Source: Saccharothrix longispora
Lineage (GTDB): Bacteria; Actinomycetota; Actinomycetes; Mycobacteriales; Pseudonocardiaceae
Length of the DNA stretch: 64,000 bases
Direction: 5' to 3'
NCBI RefSeq assembly: GCF_030852425.1
Contig: NZ_NSDM01000001.1
Location: 806,001 to 870,000, forward strand
Shown in pieces: positions 23,606-34,084 of this stretch. Numbering within the stretch: position 1 is the first letter of the stretch; every line of letters begins with the position of its first letter. Both the position numbers and the translations under genes were made by a program. The notes under the pieces are model-generated. The model saw only the letters and a program-made list of their open reading frames with translations, was not told where the DNA came from and searched no databases.

Positions 23606-24858
23606 GCGAGCGGCCCGCGGGCCGCTCGCTCGGCGTCGTCGGGATCGCCGTCCTCATCGCCGCGGGGCTCGGCTACCCGATCCTCATCATCGCCGGCCGG
23701 GTCCTGAGCCCTGCGGACTCCGCCGTCTTCCTGACCTTCTGGGGACTCGTCTTCGGCGTGGGCAGCACCCTGTCCCCCGTCGAGCAGGAGGTCTCCCGGC
23801 TGGCGGCCGTCGCCCACGTGGCCGGCGGGCGCGCCGGTGCGGCGGCCGGCCGCACGGTCGTCGTCGCGGCCGCGGCCGTGGGGGTCTTCGGCCTGTGCAC
23901 GCTGCTCCCGCCGGTCAGCGGCCGGCTGTTCGGCGAGCACGCCGGGCTCGCCGTCGTCTCGCTGGTCGGCAGCCTCGGGTTCGCGCTGCTGTTCGGCACG
24001 CGGGGCCTGCTCGTCGGCAGCCACCGGCACAAGCCGTACGGGGCGCTGGTCGTCGCCGAGGCGCTGATCCGGCTGGTGCTGTTCGGCGGCGCGGCGCTGC
24101 TCGGGATGAACGGCCTCGTGCCGCTCGCGGTCGCCGTGGCGGCGGGGTCGTTCGCGTTCCTGCCCTTCGGCCGCCTCTCGTCGTCCTTGTACGACCGCGG
24201 TCACGGCGCGGAGCCGTGGGGCCGCGTGGCCCGGCGCATCCTCGTGCTGATGCTCGGCGCCGCGCTGACCGCGAGCGTGCTCACCGGCTACCCGGCGATC
24301 GTGAAGCTGTTCGCCGCGCCGGGGGACGCGGAGGTGCTCGGCGGCCTGTTCTTCGCGCTCACCGTCGCCCGGCTGCCCCTGCTGCTGCTGTCCCCCGTCC
24401 AGGCGATGGCGGTGCCCACCGTCGTGCGGCTGTCCCGGGACGAGGCCGGCCGGCGGAGGTTGCGCGGCCTGCTGGTCAAGGGCTCGGCCGGCGCGTTCGC
24501 CGTCGCCCTGGCCGGCGCCGGGGTCGGCTGGCTGCTCGGCCCGTGGGCGGTGCGGCTGCTGTTCGGCTCGCAGTACGTGGTCGCCGGGTGGGCCGTCGCG
24601 GGCCTCGTGTGGTCGTCCGTGCTGGTCGGCGCCGTCATGCTGCTGGCCGGTGTGCTCGTCGCCCGCACCCGCGGCGACCTGGTGCTCGTGCTGTGGGCGG
24701 TGGTCGCCGGGCTGAGCGTCGTCGTCCTGCTCGCCTGGCCCGGGGGCATCGTCGCCCGCGCCGTGGCGGGCCTCGTCATCGCGCCCACCGTGGGCGCGGC
24801 GCTGGCCACCCTCTTCGTACTGCGACCTGGGACCAGGCCGGTTACGGTGACTCGTTAG
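23602..24858 (+). CDS. Polysaccharide flippase-like membrane protein
   Basis: 418 residues with about 12 membrane helices and a low content of charged residues, the layout of Wzx/MATE-like MOP-superfamily exporters. The first helices hold GVVGIAVLIAAGLGYPI and LTFWGLVFGVG, with an acidic EQE between helices 2 and 3. It overlaps the upstream glycosyltransferase by 4 bp, so it probably flips a lipid-linked product of this operon. It lacks a diagnostic motif, so the flippase call rests on topology and context. Confidence 0.7.
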   Translation: MSERPAGRSLGVVGIAVLIAAGLGYPILIIAGRVLSPADSAVFLTFWGLVFGVGSTLSPVEQEVSRLAAVAHVAGGRAGAAAGRTVVVAAAAVGVFGLCTLLPPVSGRLFGEHAGLAVVSLVGSLGFALLFGTRGLLVGSHRHKPYGALVVAEALIRLVLFGGAALLGMNGLVPLAVAVAAGSFAFLPFGRLSSSLYDRGHGAEPWGRVARRILVLMLGAALTASVLTGYPAIVKLFAAPGDAEVLGGLFFALTVARLPLLLLSPVQAMAVPTVVRLSRDEAGRRRLRGLLVKGSAGAFAVALAGAGVGWLLGPWAVRLLFGSQYVVAGWAVAGLVWSSVLVGAVMLLAGVLVARTRGDLVLVLWAVVAGLSVVVLLAWPGGIVARAVAGLVIAPTVGAALATLFVLRPGTRPVTVTR

Positions 24859-24867
24859 GCTCTGCCC

Positions 24868-25608
24868 GTGTCTTACTGGGCCGACTTGCGCCGGGTGCTG
24901 ATCGTGTTGCCCGCCCTCAACGAAGAGCACAACATCGAGAAGGTCGTGGCCGAGGTGAAGGCCGCCCTGCCCGACGTCGGTGTGCTGGTGGTGGACGACG
25001 GTTCCACGGACGCCACCTCTCCGCGCGCCCGCGAGAGCGGCGCCGCCGTCGCCCGGCTCGCGGTGAACCTCGGCGTGGGCGGCGCGATGCGCACCGGGTT
25101 CCGGTACGCGGTGCGCCACGGGTACGACGTCGTCGTGCAGGTCGACGCCGACGGGCAGCACAACCCGGCCGAGGTGCCCGAGCTGCTCCGCGCGCTCGAC
25201 CACGCCGACCTGGTCATCGGGGCGCGCTTCGCCGGCAAGGGCGAGTACCGGGCGCGCGGCCCCCGCCGGTGGGCCATGAAGGTCTTCTCCGTGGTCCTGT
25301 CGATGCTGGCCAAGACCAAGCTCACCGACGTGACGTCGGGTTTCAAGGCGGCGGGACCGCGTGCCGTCCGGCTGTTCGCACACCACTACCCGGCCGAGTA
25401 CCTGGGTGACACGCTGGAGTCGCTCGTCATGGCGGTCCGGGCCGACCTGACGGTCCGCCAGGTGCCCGTCGCCATGCGGGTCCGCGCCGGCGGCACCCCG
25501 AGCACCTCGCCGGTGAAGTCCGCCGTCTACCTGTTGCGCGCGTCCTTGGCGCTCCTGCTCGCCCTGATGCGGCGGAGGCCCAAGCAGAACGCCGCCGAAT
25601 CCGTCTAG
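24868..25608 (+). CDS. GT2 dolichyl/polyprenyl-phosphate sugar synthase-like enzyme
   Basis: 246 residues. LIVLPALNEEHNIEKVV, LVVDDGSTDAT and VQVDADGQHNP (DxD metal site) are those of DPM1/GtrB-type enzymes, which load a sugar onto polyprenyl phosphate. A later RGPRRWAMKVFS helix is amphipathic. It has no GtrB-like pair of C-terminal membrane helices; only the last 30 residues are hydrophobic. Such enzymes supply donors to GT-C proteins such as the DUF6541-like gene upstream (inference). The DUF2304 gene follows after 10 bp. Confidence 0.85.
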   Translation: MSYWADLRRVLIVLPALNEEHNIEKVVAEVKAALPDVGVLVVDDGSTDATSPRARESGAAVARLAVNLGVGGAMRTGFRYAVRHGYDVVVQVDADGQHNPAEVPELLRALDHADLVIGARFAGKGEYRARGPRRWAMKVFSVVLSMLAKTKLTDVTSGFKAAGPRAVRLFAHHYPAEYLGDTLESLVMAVRADLTVRQVPVAMRVRAGGTPSTSPVKSAVYLLRASLALLLALMRRRPKQNAAESV

Positions 25609-25618
25609 GAGGTCCGCC

Positions 25619-26017
25619 GTGCCCGAGTGGCGGTTGTTGAGCTTGTTGGCCGCGGTGAGCGTGCTCGTCGTGGTGGTCGAGATGATGCGGCGGCGCAAGC
25701 TCCGGGAGAAGTACGCCGGGATGTGGCTCCTGGTCGCCCTCGGCGTCGTCGTCTTCGCCGGCGTCCCCGGCTTGCCCACCTTCCTCGCGGATCTCACCGG
25801 CATCCAGCTGGCGGCCAACCTCCTGTTCGCCGTCGCGGCGTTCGTCCTGCTGTTCGTCGTCCTCCAGCTGAGCAGCGAAGTGGGTCACCTGGAGGAGGAA
25901 GTACGCACCACGGTGGAGGAGATCGCGCTCCTGCGCTGCGAGCTGGAGCAGGTCCGCGGCGAACTCGACAGACGTCTCTCGGCAGCCGAGGACCGGCTCG
26001 TCGACGTCAAGCCCTGA
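25619..26017 (+). CDS. DUF2304 membrane protein
   Basis: 132 residues with three predicted helices (about 5-22, 33-52, 62-85) and a C-terminal coiled coil (EEEVRTTVEEIALLRCELEQ). The central REKYAGMWLLVALGV is the DUF2304 signature. DUF2304 genes typically sit beside GT2 polyprenyl-phosphate sugar synthases, as here, and may help the enzyme's membrane placement. The GTG is preceded by GGAGG. It ends the operon. Confidence 0.8.
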   Translation: MPEWRLLSLLAAVSVLVVVVEMMRRRKLREKYAGMWLLVALGVVVFAGVPGLPTFLADLTGIQLAANLLFAVAAFVLLFVVLQLSSEVGHLEEEVRTTVEEIALLRCELEQVRGELDRRLSAAEDRLVDVKP

Positions 26018-27244
<1,227 letters not shown>

Positions 27245-27250
27245 GTAGCA

Positions 27251-29122
27251 ATGTCGGGCAACTCGACCCTCGTCGAGCACGAGGCTCCGGAGAAACTCCT
27301 GGCCCAGCGCGGGCTGTTCGCCGGCCCGTCGCCGATCGTCTCGGAGGACCTCTACGCCGAGGTCTCCCGGGGGGTGGCCGATCGCGAGCGGCACCGCCTC
27401 GTGCTGCACCCGCACGCGGTCGTCTCGATGAACACCTACTTCGGCCGGTTCCCCGCCACCTACTGGCAGCGGTGGTGCGTGAGCCCCGAGGTGGAGCTGA
27501 GCGTCACGCTGACGGGCTCCGGCACCGTGGCGGTCGTCGCCTCCGACGCCGAGGGCGAGTCCCGCACGGTCGCGGCCGAGCAGGTCGCGGACGTGACCCG
27601 GCAGGTCGTCACCCTGACGGCGAAGATCGACAAGTTCACCGACGGCGGCGGCCTCTGGTTCGACCTCACCACGGGTGAGGGCCAGCTGGTGGTCGAGGAC
27701 GCCCGGTGGACGGTCGCGCCGCCGGCGAAGGTCCGCCCCACCGCGGTCGTGATCTGCACCTTCAACCGGGTCGAGGACTGCCTCAACACGATGGCGGCCC
27801 TCGCGTCCGACCAGGAGCCCCTGGCCCTGGTCGACGCGGTCTACGTGGTCGACCAGGGCACCGACGCGGTCGAGTCGCGCCCCCGGTTCGCCGAGGTCGC
27901 CGCCGCGCTCGGGGACAAGCTGCGCTACATCCGCCAGCCGAACCTCGGTGGCGCGGGCGGCTTCACCCGCGGCCTGTACGAGGTCACCGAGCTGGGCGGC
28001 GCCGAGCACGCCAACGTCCTGTTCATGGACGACGACGTGCTGTGCGAGCCGGAGATCGTGATCCGCACGACCGCGTTCGCCAACCGCACGGCGCAGCCGG
28101 TCATCGTCGGCGGCCAGATGCTCTACCTGCTCCACCCGAACCACCTGCACGTGGGCGCGGAGTACGCCAACCTCGACACGCTGGCCCCGGGCCAGGTCGT
28201 GGAGGGCGCGCTGCACGACGCCGACCTCACCGGTTTCGACGAGGAGACCGGCAAGCGCAACGTCCAGGACCGCCGGGTGGACGCCGGGTACAACGGTTGG
28301 TGGTCCTGCCTGATCCCCTCGGAGATCGTCAAGGCGATCGGCTACCCGCTGCCGCTGTTCTTCCAGTGGGACGACATCGAGTACGGCTACCGCGCGCGGG
28401 CCCACGGGTTCGCCACGGTCACGCTCCCCGGTGCCGGCGTGTGGCACGCCGACTTCCACTGGAAGGACTGGGACGACTGGCACCGGTACTTCAACCTGCG
28501 CAACGCCCTGATCACGTCGGCGCTGCACAGCCGGTTCGACCCGAAGCGGATCTGCCGGTCGATGGCCTCCCAGTTGGCCACCTACCTGGTGGGCATGCAG
28601 TACGGCCTGGCCGCCACGCAGCTCAAGGCCATCGAGGACTTCCTCAAGGGCCCCGAGTTCCTGCGCGACGGCGGCGTCCAGGCGGCGGCGGACATCCGCA
28701 AGCTGCGCGCCGAGTACCCGGAGACCGTGCGGCACCCGGCGTCGGAGGTGCCCGGCATCGCCTCGGGGGACCTCCCGCTGATCAGCGCGCCGCCCGCGCC
28801 GAAGCTGTTCGCCCCGGTGCTCGCCAAGCGGATCGTGCACCAGTTGCTCGGCAAGAACGTGCACGACGTGGGCGCGGTCAGCTCGGGGGACTCGGCCTGG
28901 TGGCACGTGTCGTTGTTCAACACCGCCGTGGTGACCGACGCCTCCCAGGAGGGCGTGCGGGTCCGCCGCCGGGACCGTGAACTCGCCGTCCGCCTCGGCA
29001 AGCAGGGCACGAAACTGATCCGCGAGCTGTACCGGCAGGCGCCGGAGATGCAGCGGGCCTACCGCGAGGCGATGGGCGAGCTGACCGACCGCTCGAACTG
29101 GAAGCGCCTGTACAACCTGTAG
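27251..29122 (+). CDS. glfT2: Galactofuranosyltransferase GlfT2
   Basis: 623 residues: an N-terminal beta-sandwich (about 1-155), a GT-A core and C-terminal helices. Catalytic features follow M. tuberculosis GlfT2 closely. The FNR loop is at about 171-173, the DDD metal motif at Asp260-262 (LFMDDDV), NGWW at 348-351, the WDD base motif at 373-375 and His399 (GVWHAD). It polymerises galactofuranose on the lipid-linked galactan primer with alternating beta-1,5 and beta-1,6 links. It begins 6 bp after glf and is followed by a second, diverged copy. Confidence 0.95.
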   Translation: MSGNSTLVEHEAPEKLLAQRGLFAGPSPIVSEDLYAEVSRGVADRERHRLVLHPHAVVSMNTYFGRFPATYWQRWCVSPEVELSVTLTGSGTVAVVASDAEGESRTVAAEQVADVTRQVVTLTAKIDKFTDGGGLWFDLTTGEGQLVVEDARWTVAPPAKVRPTAVVICTFNRVEDCLNTMAALASDQEPLALVDAVYVVDQGTDAVESRPRFAEVAAALGDKLRYIRQPNLGGAGGFTRGLYEVTELGGAEHANVLFMDDDVLCEPEIVIRTTAFANRTAQPVIVGGQMLYLLHPNHLHVGAEYANLDTLAPGQVVEGALHDADLTGFDEETGKRNVQDRRVDAGYNGWWSCLIPSEIVKAIGYPLPLFFQWDDIEYGYRARAHGFATVTLPGAGVWHADFHWKDWDDWHRYFNLRNALITSALHSRFDPKRICRSMASQLATYLVGMQYGLAATQLKAIEDFLKGPEFLRDGGVQAAADIRKLRAEYPETVRHPASEVPGIASGDLPLISAPPAPKLFAPVLAKRIVHQLLGKNVHDVGAVSSGDSAWWHVSLFNTAVVTDASQEGVRVRRRDRELAVRLGKQGTKLIRELYRQAPEMQRAYREAMGELTDRSNWKRLYNL

Positions 29123-29192
29123 TTGGTGGCAGAGCCGACCGGCCGGGTCCCGCGGTGGGGCCCGGCCGGCCCGTCCCCCGGAGGGAACCCTC

Positions 29193-31046
29193 GTGGACGC
29201 AGTGCACCGGATCGTCCTCCCGCGGGAGGACGACCCGCTCGATGTCCGGCCGATGTACCTGGACGAGCCGCAGGACGTGCACTGCCGGGTGGACTCGCGT
29301 CGCGCGCTGACCGTGCCCGAGCACGCGAAGGTGTCGTTCGCGACCTACTTCAACGCCTTCCCGGCGAGCTACTGGAAGCGCTGGACCGCCGTCGGCGAGG
29401 TCGTCCTGCGGCTGGAGGTGCGGGGCTCCGGACGGATCGACGTGTACCGCTCCAAGCCGAGCGGCGACGTCGTCCACCTGGACGGCCGGTTCGTGAAGGA
29501 CGCGTCCGAGTGGACGGCGCTGGAGTTCGCGGTGTCGCTCAAGCCGTTCGAGGACGGCGGGTTCATCTGGTTCGACGTGTTCACCCACGAGTCGCCGCTG
29601 GCCGTCCGGGACGCGGAGTGGGCGGTGCGCACGCCGCTGCCGCCGCAGCGCGTCGCGGTGACCATCACCACCATGCGCCCGCACGACGCCGTGGCCGCGC
29701 TGGCGGCGCTGGGCAGCGACCCGGCCGTCCTCGACGTGGTCGGCAAGGTCGTCGTCGCGGACCAGGGCGCGGTGAAGGTGCGGTCCGTCGACGGCTTCGA
29801 CGAGGTCGCCCGCGTGCTCGGCCCGCGCCTCACCGTCGTGGAGCAGGACAACCTGGGCGGCTCCGGCGGCTTCACGCGCGGCATGTTCGAGGCGATCGAG
29901 AACAGCGACGTCGAGCAGGTCATGCTCATGGACGACGACATCCGGCTCGAACCGGAGGCGGTGCTGCGCTCCAACGCGTTCGCGCGCGCCGCGGCCAAGC
30001 CCGTCATCGTCGGCAGCCACATGCTCAACCTCCAGGCGCGCACGCGCCTGCACAGCTCCGCCGAGATCGTCGACCTCGGCACCTGCTTCTGGCGGGCCGC
30101 CCCCGGTGCGGTCACCGACCACGACTTCGCCACGTCGTCCCTGCGCGAGACCCCGGCGCTGCACCCCCGGGTGGACGCGACGTACAACGGCTGGTGGATG
30201 TGCCTGTTCCCGCGCGAGGTGATCGAGCGCGTCGGCTACCCGCTGCCGCTGTTCATCAAGTGGGACGACGCGGAGTACTCGCTGCGCGCGCTGGAGCACG
30301 GCTACCCGACCGTGTCGCTGCCGGGCTCGGCGGTGTGGCACATGCCGTGGACGGACAAGAACGACTCCACCGACTGGCAGGCGTACTTCCACACCCGCAA
30401 CCGCCTGGTCCTGGCGGCGCTGCACAGCCCGTACGACGTGCGGTCGTGGATCGTGAAGCACGGGTTGAAGCTGTCGCTGCGGCACCTGCTGTCCATGGAG
30501 TACTCGACGGTGGCGCTGCAGCAGAAGGCGCTGGAGGACTTCCTGGACGGGCCGGCGGGTCTGTTCGACTCGCTGCGCACCGCCCTGCCGGAGGTGCGCC
30601 GCCTGCGCGACGGGTTCAGCGACGCGCGGCGCCTGGAGTCGGCCCGCGAGTTCCCCCCGCCCACCTTCGACGCCGTGCGCGCGGAGGCGCTGCTCCAGCC
30701 GACCAGCCGCAAGGCCGCCATCGCGGTGCGCGCGGCGAAGTCCGTGCTGCACAACCTGCGCCCGCCGCAGCCGGCCACCGGGGACCGCCCGCAGCTCAAC
30801 GTGCCCGCGCTCGACGCCCGGTGGTTCCTGCTCGGCAACCTGGACAGCGCCACCGTGTCCACCGCCGACGGGACGGGGGTCGCGTTCTACAAGCGCGACC
30901 CGGAGCAGTTCCGCACCCTGATGGCCCGCGCGGTGCGCAACTACCGCAGGCTCGGCCGGGAGTGGCCGCGGCTGCGCCGGCTGTACCGCGACGCGCTGCC
31001 CGAGCTGACGTCGGCCGAGCGGTGGCGCAAGGTCTTCGAGAACTGA
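29193..31046 (+). CDS. GlfT2-like galactofuranosyltransferase paralogue
   Basis: 617 residues with the same domain plan as the preceding GlfT2. The core is kept: DDD at 247-249 (LMDDDI), NGWW at 332-335, KWDD at 356-359 and VWHMPW with His383. The FNR nucleotide loop is changed to TTMRPHD. A GGAGGG precedes the GTG. The conserved catalytic residues argue for activity; the altered donor loop and diverged acceptor region suggest a different linkage, acceptor or stage of galactan growth. Mycobacteria have one GlfT2 plus GlfT1, so this genome has three galactofuranosyltransferase-like genes in the window. Confidence 0.87.
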   Translation: MDAVHRIVLPREDDPLDVRPMYLDEPQDVHCRVDSRRALTVPEHAKVSFATYFNAFPASYWKRWTAVGEVVLRLEVRGSGRIDVYRSKPSGDVVHLDGRFVKDASEWTALEFAVSLKPFEDGGFIWFDVFTHESPLAVRDAEWAVRTPLPPQRVAVTITTMRPHDAVAALAALGSDPAVLDVVGKVVVADQGAVKVRSVDGFDEVARVLGPRLTVVEQDNLGGSGGFTRGMFEAIENSDVEQVMLMDDDIRLEPEAVLRSNAFARAAAKPVIVGSHMLNLQARTRLHSSAEIVDLGTCFWRAAPGAVTDHDFATSSLRETPALHPRVDATYNGWWMCLFPREVIERVGYPLPLFIKWDDAEYSLRALEHGYPTVSLPGSAVWHMPWTDKNDSTDWQAYFHTRNRLVLAALHSPYDVRSWIVKHGLKLSLRHLLSMEYSTVALQQKALEDFLDGPAGLFDSLRTALPEVRRLRDGFSDARRLESAREFPPPTFDAVRAEALLQPTSRKAAIAVRAAKSVLHNLRPPQPATGDRPQLNVPALDARWFLLGNLDSATVSTADGTGVAFYKRDPEQFRTLMARAVRNYRRLGREWPRLRRLYRDALPELTSAERWRKVFEN

Positions 31047-31071
31047 CCCGGCCCGGCCGCGTGGCCGCCGC

Positions 31072-31287
31072 TCACTCGAAGTGCGCGGCGACCACGTGGC
31101 CGAAGTTGACCACGAACTCCTTGCCGTCGGCCGTGGGCACGGCCTGCGTGTGGCCGTTGCGGACCACCTGGATCAGGCGTGGTGCGAGGTCGGCGACCGT
31201 CTCGGCGGAGACCTTGACGGAGATGGGGTTCGAGTTGGCGGCCAGGTGCAGGACCAGTGTCGTGCGGCGCGCGTCGGTGGTGTTCAC
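31072..31287 (-). CDS. Small conserved-looking hypothetical protein
   Basis: 71 residues, soluble. The composition and codon use look coding: a strand-rich start (RTTLVLHLAANSNPISVKV), a helix (AETVADLAPRLIQVV), and an end FVVNFGHVVAAHFE. The frame extends upstream through a neighbouring gene, but I start it at the GTG near 31287. It sits between the galactofuranosyltransferase operon and glfT1, convergent with the former. I do not recognise the family; the beta-alpha-beta pattern could be a small regulator or ligand-binding module. Confidence 0.5.
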   Translation of the reverse strand: MNTTDARRTTLVLHLAANSNPISVKVSAETVADLAPRLIQVVRNGHTQAVPTADGKEFVVNFGHVVAAHFE

Positions 31288-31379
31288 GCGCTCCAGCCCA
31301 CCGCACCGGCCCCCGGGGGGGAAGGCGGTTTCGCCGGCGGCGATTCCGCGTCCGGCTGAACTCCCCGCCCGTCCGGTCC

Positions 31380-32276
31380 CTACCGGCGGAAGAACCGCTC
31401 CCGCTGCCCGAGCCGCACGAGCTTGAGCCACTCGACGAACGCCTTCGGGTCGCGCCGCACGCCGATGAAGTACAGCCCGAACCGGAACGCCTCCAGCAAC
31501 CCCAGCTTGCGCATGCCCGGCTGGGACAGCAGGTACCCGCGGTTGCGGTACGTGTAGTACCGCTTGACCGCGTTCTCCGGGTCCTGGGCGTGGAACCGGC
31601 CGCCGAGCATCGGCTTGAACTCGTCCGAGCCGTCCGGGTGCAGGTAGGCCGCCTTCAGCGACGTGCCGAACGGCATGCCCGTGCGCACCATGCGCCGGTG
31701 GATCTCCACCTCGTCGCCGCGGAAGAACAGGCGGTAGTCCGGCACGCCGATCACGTCGATCGCGGAGGCCCTGAACAGCGCGCCGTTGAACAGCGACGCG
31801 ATGCCGGGCAGGAAGTCGTCGCCCAGCTCGGAGGAGTCGCGCTTCCAGGTGAGCCCGCGCCGCAGCGGGAACGCCAGCTTCTCCGGCCTGTCGATGTTCG
31901 CCACGACGGGCGACACGGCCGCCAGCCCGCGGCGCTCCGCCTCGCCCAGCAGCACGGACAGCACCGTCTCGTCGGCGGGGCGGCCGTCGTCGTCGGCCAG
32001 CCACAGCCAGTCGGCGCCCAGCGACAGGGCGTGCAGCATGCCGAGGGCGAAGCCGCCCGCGCCGCCCAGGTTGCGGTGCGACGCGAGGTAGGTGGTGGGG
32101 ATCGGGGACTGCGCCACCAGGTCCCCGACCGGCTGGTCGGGACCGTTGTCCACGACCACGAGGTGGTCCAGCGGTCGGGTCTGCGACGCCAGCACCTTCA
32201 GGGAGTCGGCCAGCAGCTCACGTCGGTGCCGGGTCACCACGACCCCGACGACGGACCCCTTCGGCAGTGCGCTCAC
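31380..32276 (-). CDS. glfT1: Galactofuranosyltransferase GlfT1
   Basis: 298 residues, the size of mycobacterial GlfT1 (Rv3782). GT2 core: VGVVVTRHRRELLADSLK, VVDNGPDQPV, HRNLGGAGGFALGM, the metal motif LWLADDDGRP, and FRGDEVEIHRRMVRTG near the active site. It adds the first two galactofuranose units to the rhamnosyl-GlcNAc-diphosphodecaprenyl primer. The gene order wzm-wzt-glfT1 on one strand is the same as Rv3783-Rv3781-Rv3782 in content, which strongly supports the call. It begins 3 bp after wzt. Confidence 0.92.
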   Translation of the reverse strand: MSALPKGSVVGVVVTRHRRELLADSLKVLASQTRPLDHLVVVDNGPDQPVGDLVAQSPIPTTYLASHRNLGGAGGFALGMLHALSLGADWLWLADDDGRPADETVLSVLLGEAERRGLAAVSPVVANIDRPEKLAFPLRRGLTWKRDSSELGDDFLPGIASLFNGALFRASAIDVIGVPDYRLFFRGDEVEIHRRMVRTGMPFGTSLKAAYLHPDGSDEFKPMLGGRFHAQDPENAVKRYYTYRNRGYLLSQPGMRKLGLLEAFRFGLYFIGVRRDPKAFVEWLKLVRLGQRERFFRR

Positions 32277-32279
32277 GAT

Positions 32280-33095
32280 CTACTCGCCACCGTTCCCGTT
32301 AGCGGCCTTCGACTTGGCCAGCCGCTCGCGCGTCTCCTCGCTCAGGTACTCGAACGGGTCGTGCCCCTTGTACGCGGTCAGCACCTCGCGCAGGTCGCCG
32401 TGCATCTTCACCCGACCCTCGTCCATCCAGATGGCGGTGTCGCAGAACTCCAGCAGGGACTCGTCGGAGTGGTTGGCGAACACCAGGAGGCCGGAGCGGC
32501 CGACGAGGTCCTTGAGGCGGTCCCGCGCCTTGGCCATGAACGCGGCGTCGACCGCGCCGATGCCCTCGTCCAGCAGCAGGATCTCGGGGTTGATGGACGT
32601 CACCACGCCCAGCGCCAGGCGGACCCGCATGCCGGTGGAGTAGGTCCGCAGCGGCATCGACAGGTAGTCGCCGAGTTCGGTGAACTCCGCGATGTCGTCG
32701 ACCCGCTTCTCCATCTCCTTGCGGGTCATGCCGAGGAAGAGGCCGCGGATCATGATGTTCTCGTACCCGGAGATCTCCGGGTCCATGCCCACGCCGAGGT
32801 CGAACACGGGCGCGACCTTGCCGATGATGCGCGAGCTGCCCCGCGTGGGCTCGTAGATGCCCGCGAGCAGCCGCAGCAGCGTCGACTTGCCGGCGCCGTT
32901 GTGCCCCACCAGGCCCACGCGGGCGCCGTGGCCGAGCGAGATGTTGATGTCGTGCAGTGCCTCGATTATCGGCACGCGGCCCTCGGAGCCGATCTTGCCG
33001 CCGACCTTGCCGAGCGCGAGCTTCTTCAGCGACCTCGACTTGGCGTCGAAGATCGGGAAGTCGACCGAGGCGTTCCAGACGTCGATGCTGACCAT
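32280..33095 (-). CDS. wzt: ABC transporter ATPase for galactan-lipid export (Wzt)
   Basis: 271 residues. Walker A is GHNGAGKST, the signature is YSTGMRVRLAL, Walker B is ILLLDEGIG, and the H-loop is ANHSDE. The N-terminal 35 residues (VDVWNASVDFPIF-type) are those of Wzt-like O-antigen ATPases. The C-terminal carbohydrate-binding domain of O-antigen Wzt is absent, as in Rv3781. It energises export of the lipid-linked galactan with the Wzm permease, whose stop codon lies 18 bp upstream. Confidence 0.93.
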   Translation of the reverse strand: MVSIDVWNASVDFPIFDAKSRSLKKLALGKVGGKIGSEGRVPIIEALHDINISLGHGARVGLVGHNGAGKSTLLRLLAGIYEPTRGSSRIIGKVAPVFDLGVGMDPEISGYENIMIRGLFLGMTRKEMEKRVDDIAEFTELGDYLSMPLRTYSTGMRVRLALGVVTSINPEILLLDEGIGAVDAAFMAKARDRLKDLVGRSGLLVFANHSDESLLEFCDTAIWMDEGRVKMHGDLREVLTAYKGHDPFEYLSEETRERLAKSKAANGNGGE

Positions 33096-33113
33096 GATTG
33101 CTTACGGCCTCAC

Positions 33114-34025
33114 TCAGACCCAGTAGGAGACACGGGCGCGGTAGTTGCGCATGGCGACCAGCGCCAGCGTCCACCCCACGACGGTGATGGCGCCGACGAC
33201 CACCCAGTGGTGCCAGTCCTGGGCGTGGCCCAGCATGGGCGCCCGGACGATCTCGACGAAGTGGAAGATCGGGTTCAGCTCGGCGATCAGGGTGCGCCAA
33301 CTCCCCTCGCCGTCGGTGACCTTGTTGAGCACGCCGACGTGCCAGACGATCGGCGTCATGAAGAACACGAGGTTGATGAAGCTGCTGATGACGGGCGGGA
33401 TGTCGCGGAACCGCGTGCTGATGATGCCGAACAGCAGGGCCATCCACACCGCGTTGACCACGACCAGCACGAAGCCCGGGATCGCCATGAGCGCCATCCA
33501 GGACAGGCCCGGCTGCGTCACCGGGTCGCCCTCCATCTGGTAGGGCTCGACCAGCGTGGGGAAGAAGATCGTGACGACGATCACGTAGACGATCAGGTTG
33601 TGCGCCAGGAACAGCACCTGGCGCCACACCATGCGCAGCACGTGCACCGTGATGGGCGCGGGCAGGTGCTTGATCAGGCCCTCGTTGGCGATGAAGACCT
33701 CGGTGCCCTCGGTGACCACGCCGAGGATGAAGTTCCAGATGATGAACCCGGCCGTCACGTACGGCAGGAACGTGCTGATCTGCTGGTTGAACAGCTGTGA
33801 GTACAGCAGGCCGAGCGCGAGGGCCGTGGTGCCCATCGAGATCGTGATCCACAGGGGGCCGATGATCGACCGGCGGTACCGCTGCTTGATGTCCTGCCAG
33901 CCGAGATGACCCCAGAGCTCCCGCTGCCGCCAGGCGTCGCGCACGTCGGCGAACGCGCGAGCGAAGGTGCGCGAGTTGGGCGCCAGGGGAGCGGCCGGCC
34001 GCTCGACCGTACTCGTGGGTTGCAC
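33114..34025 (-). CDS. wzm: ABC-2 type permease for galactan-lipid export (Wzm)
   Basis: 303 residues with six membrane helices and an amphipathic N terminus. WQDIKQRYRRSIIGPLWI is the typical ABC-2 polysaccharide exporter segment before helix 1. It pairs with the ATPase downstream and matches Rv3783. The start ATG follows a TylF-like methyltransferase stop by 59 bp, so bpa, the methyltransferase, wzm, wzt and glfT1 may form one long operon. Confidence 0.93.
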   Translation of the reverse strand: MQPTSTVERPAAPLAPNSRTFARAFADVRDAWRQRELWGHLGWQDIKQRYRRSIIGPLWITISMGTTALALGLLYSQLFNQQISTFLPYVTAGFIIWNFILGVVTEGTEVFIANEGLIKHLPAPITVHVLRMVWRQVLFLAHNLIVYVIVVTIFFPTLVEPYQMEGDPVTQPGLSWMALMAIPGFVLVVVNAVWMALLFGIISTRFRDIPPVISSFINLVFFMTPIVWHVGVLNKVTDGEGSWRTLIAELNPIFHFVEIVRAPMLGHAQDWHHWVVVGAITVVGWTLALVAMRNYRARVSYWV

Positions 34026-34084
34026 GAGAGGTGAGACTACCGGCGACGAGGTGGGGACCCTGTCGCCGGGCCGTCACGGTACGG

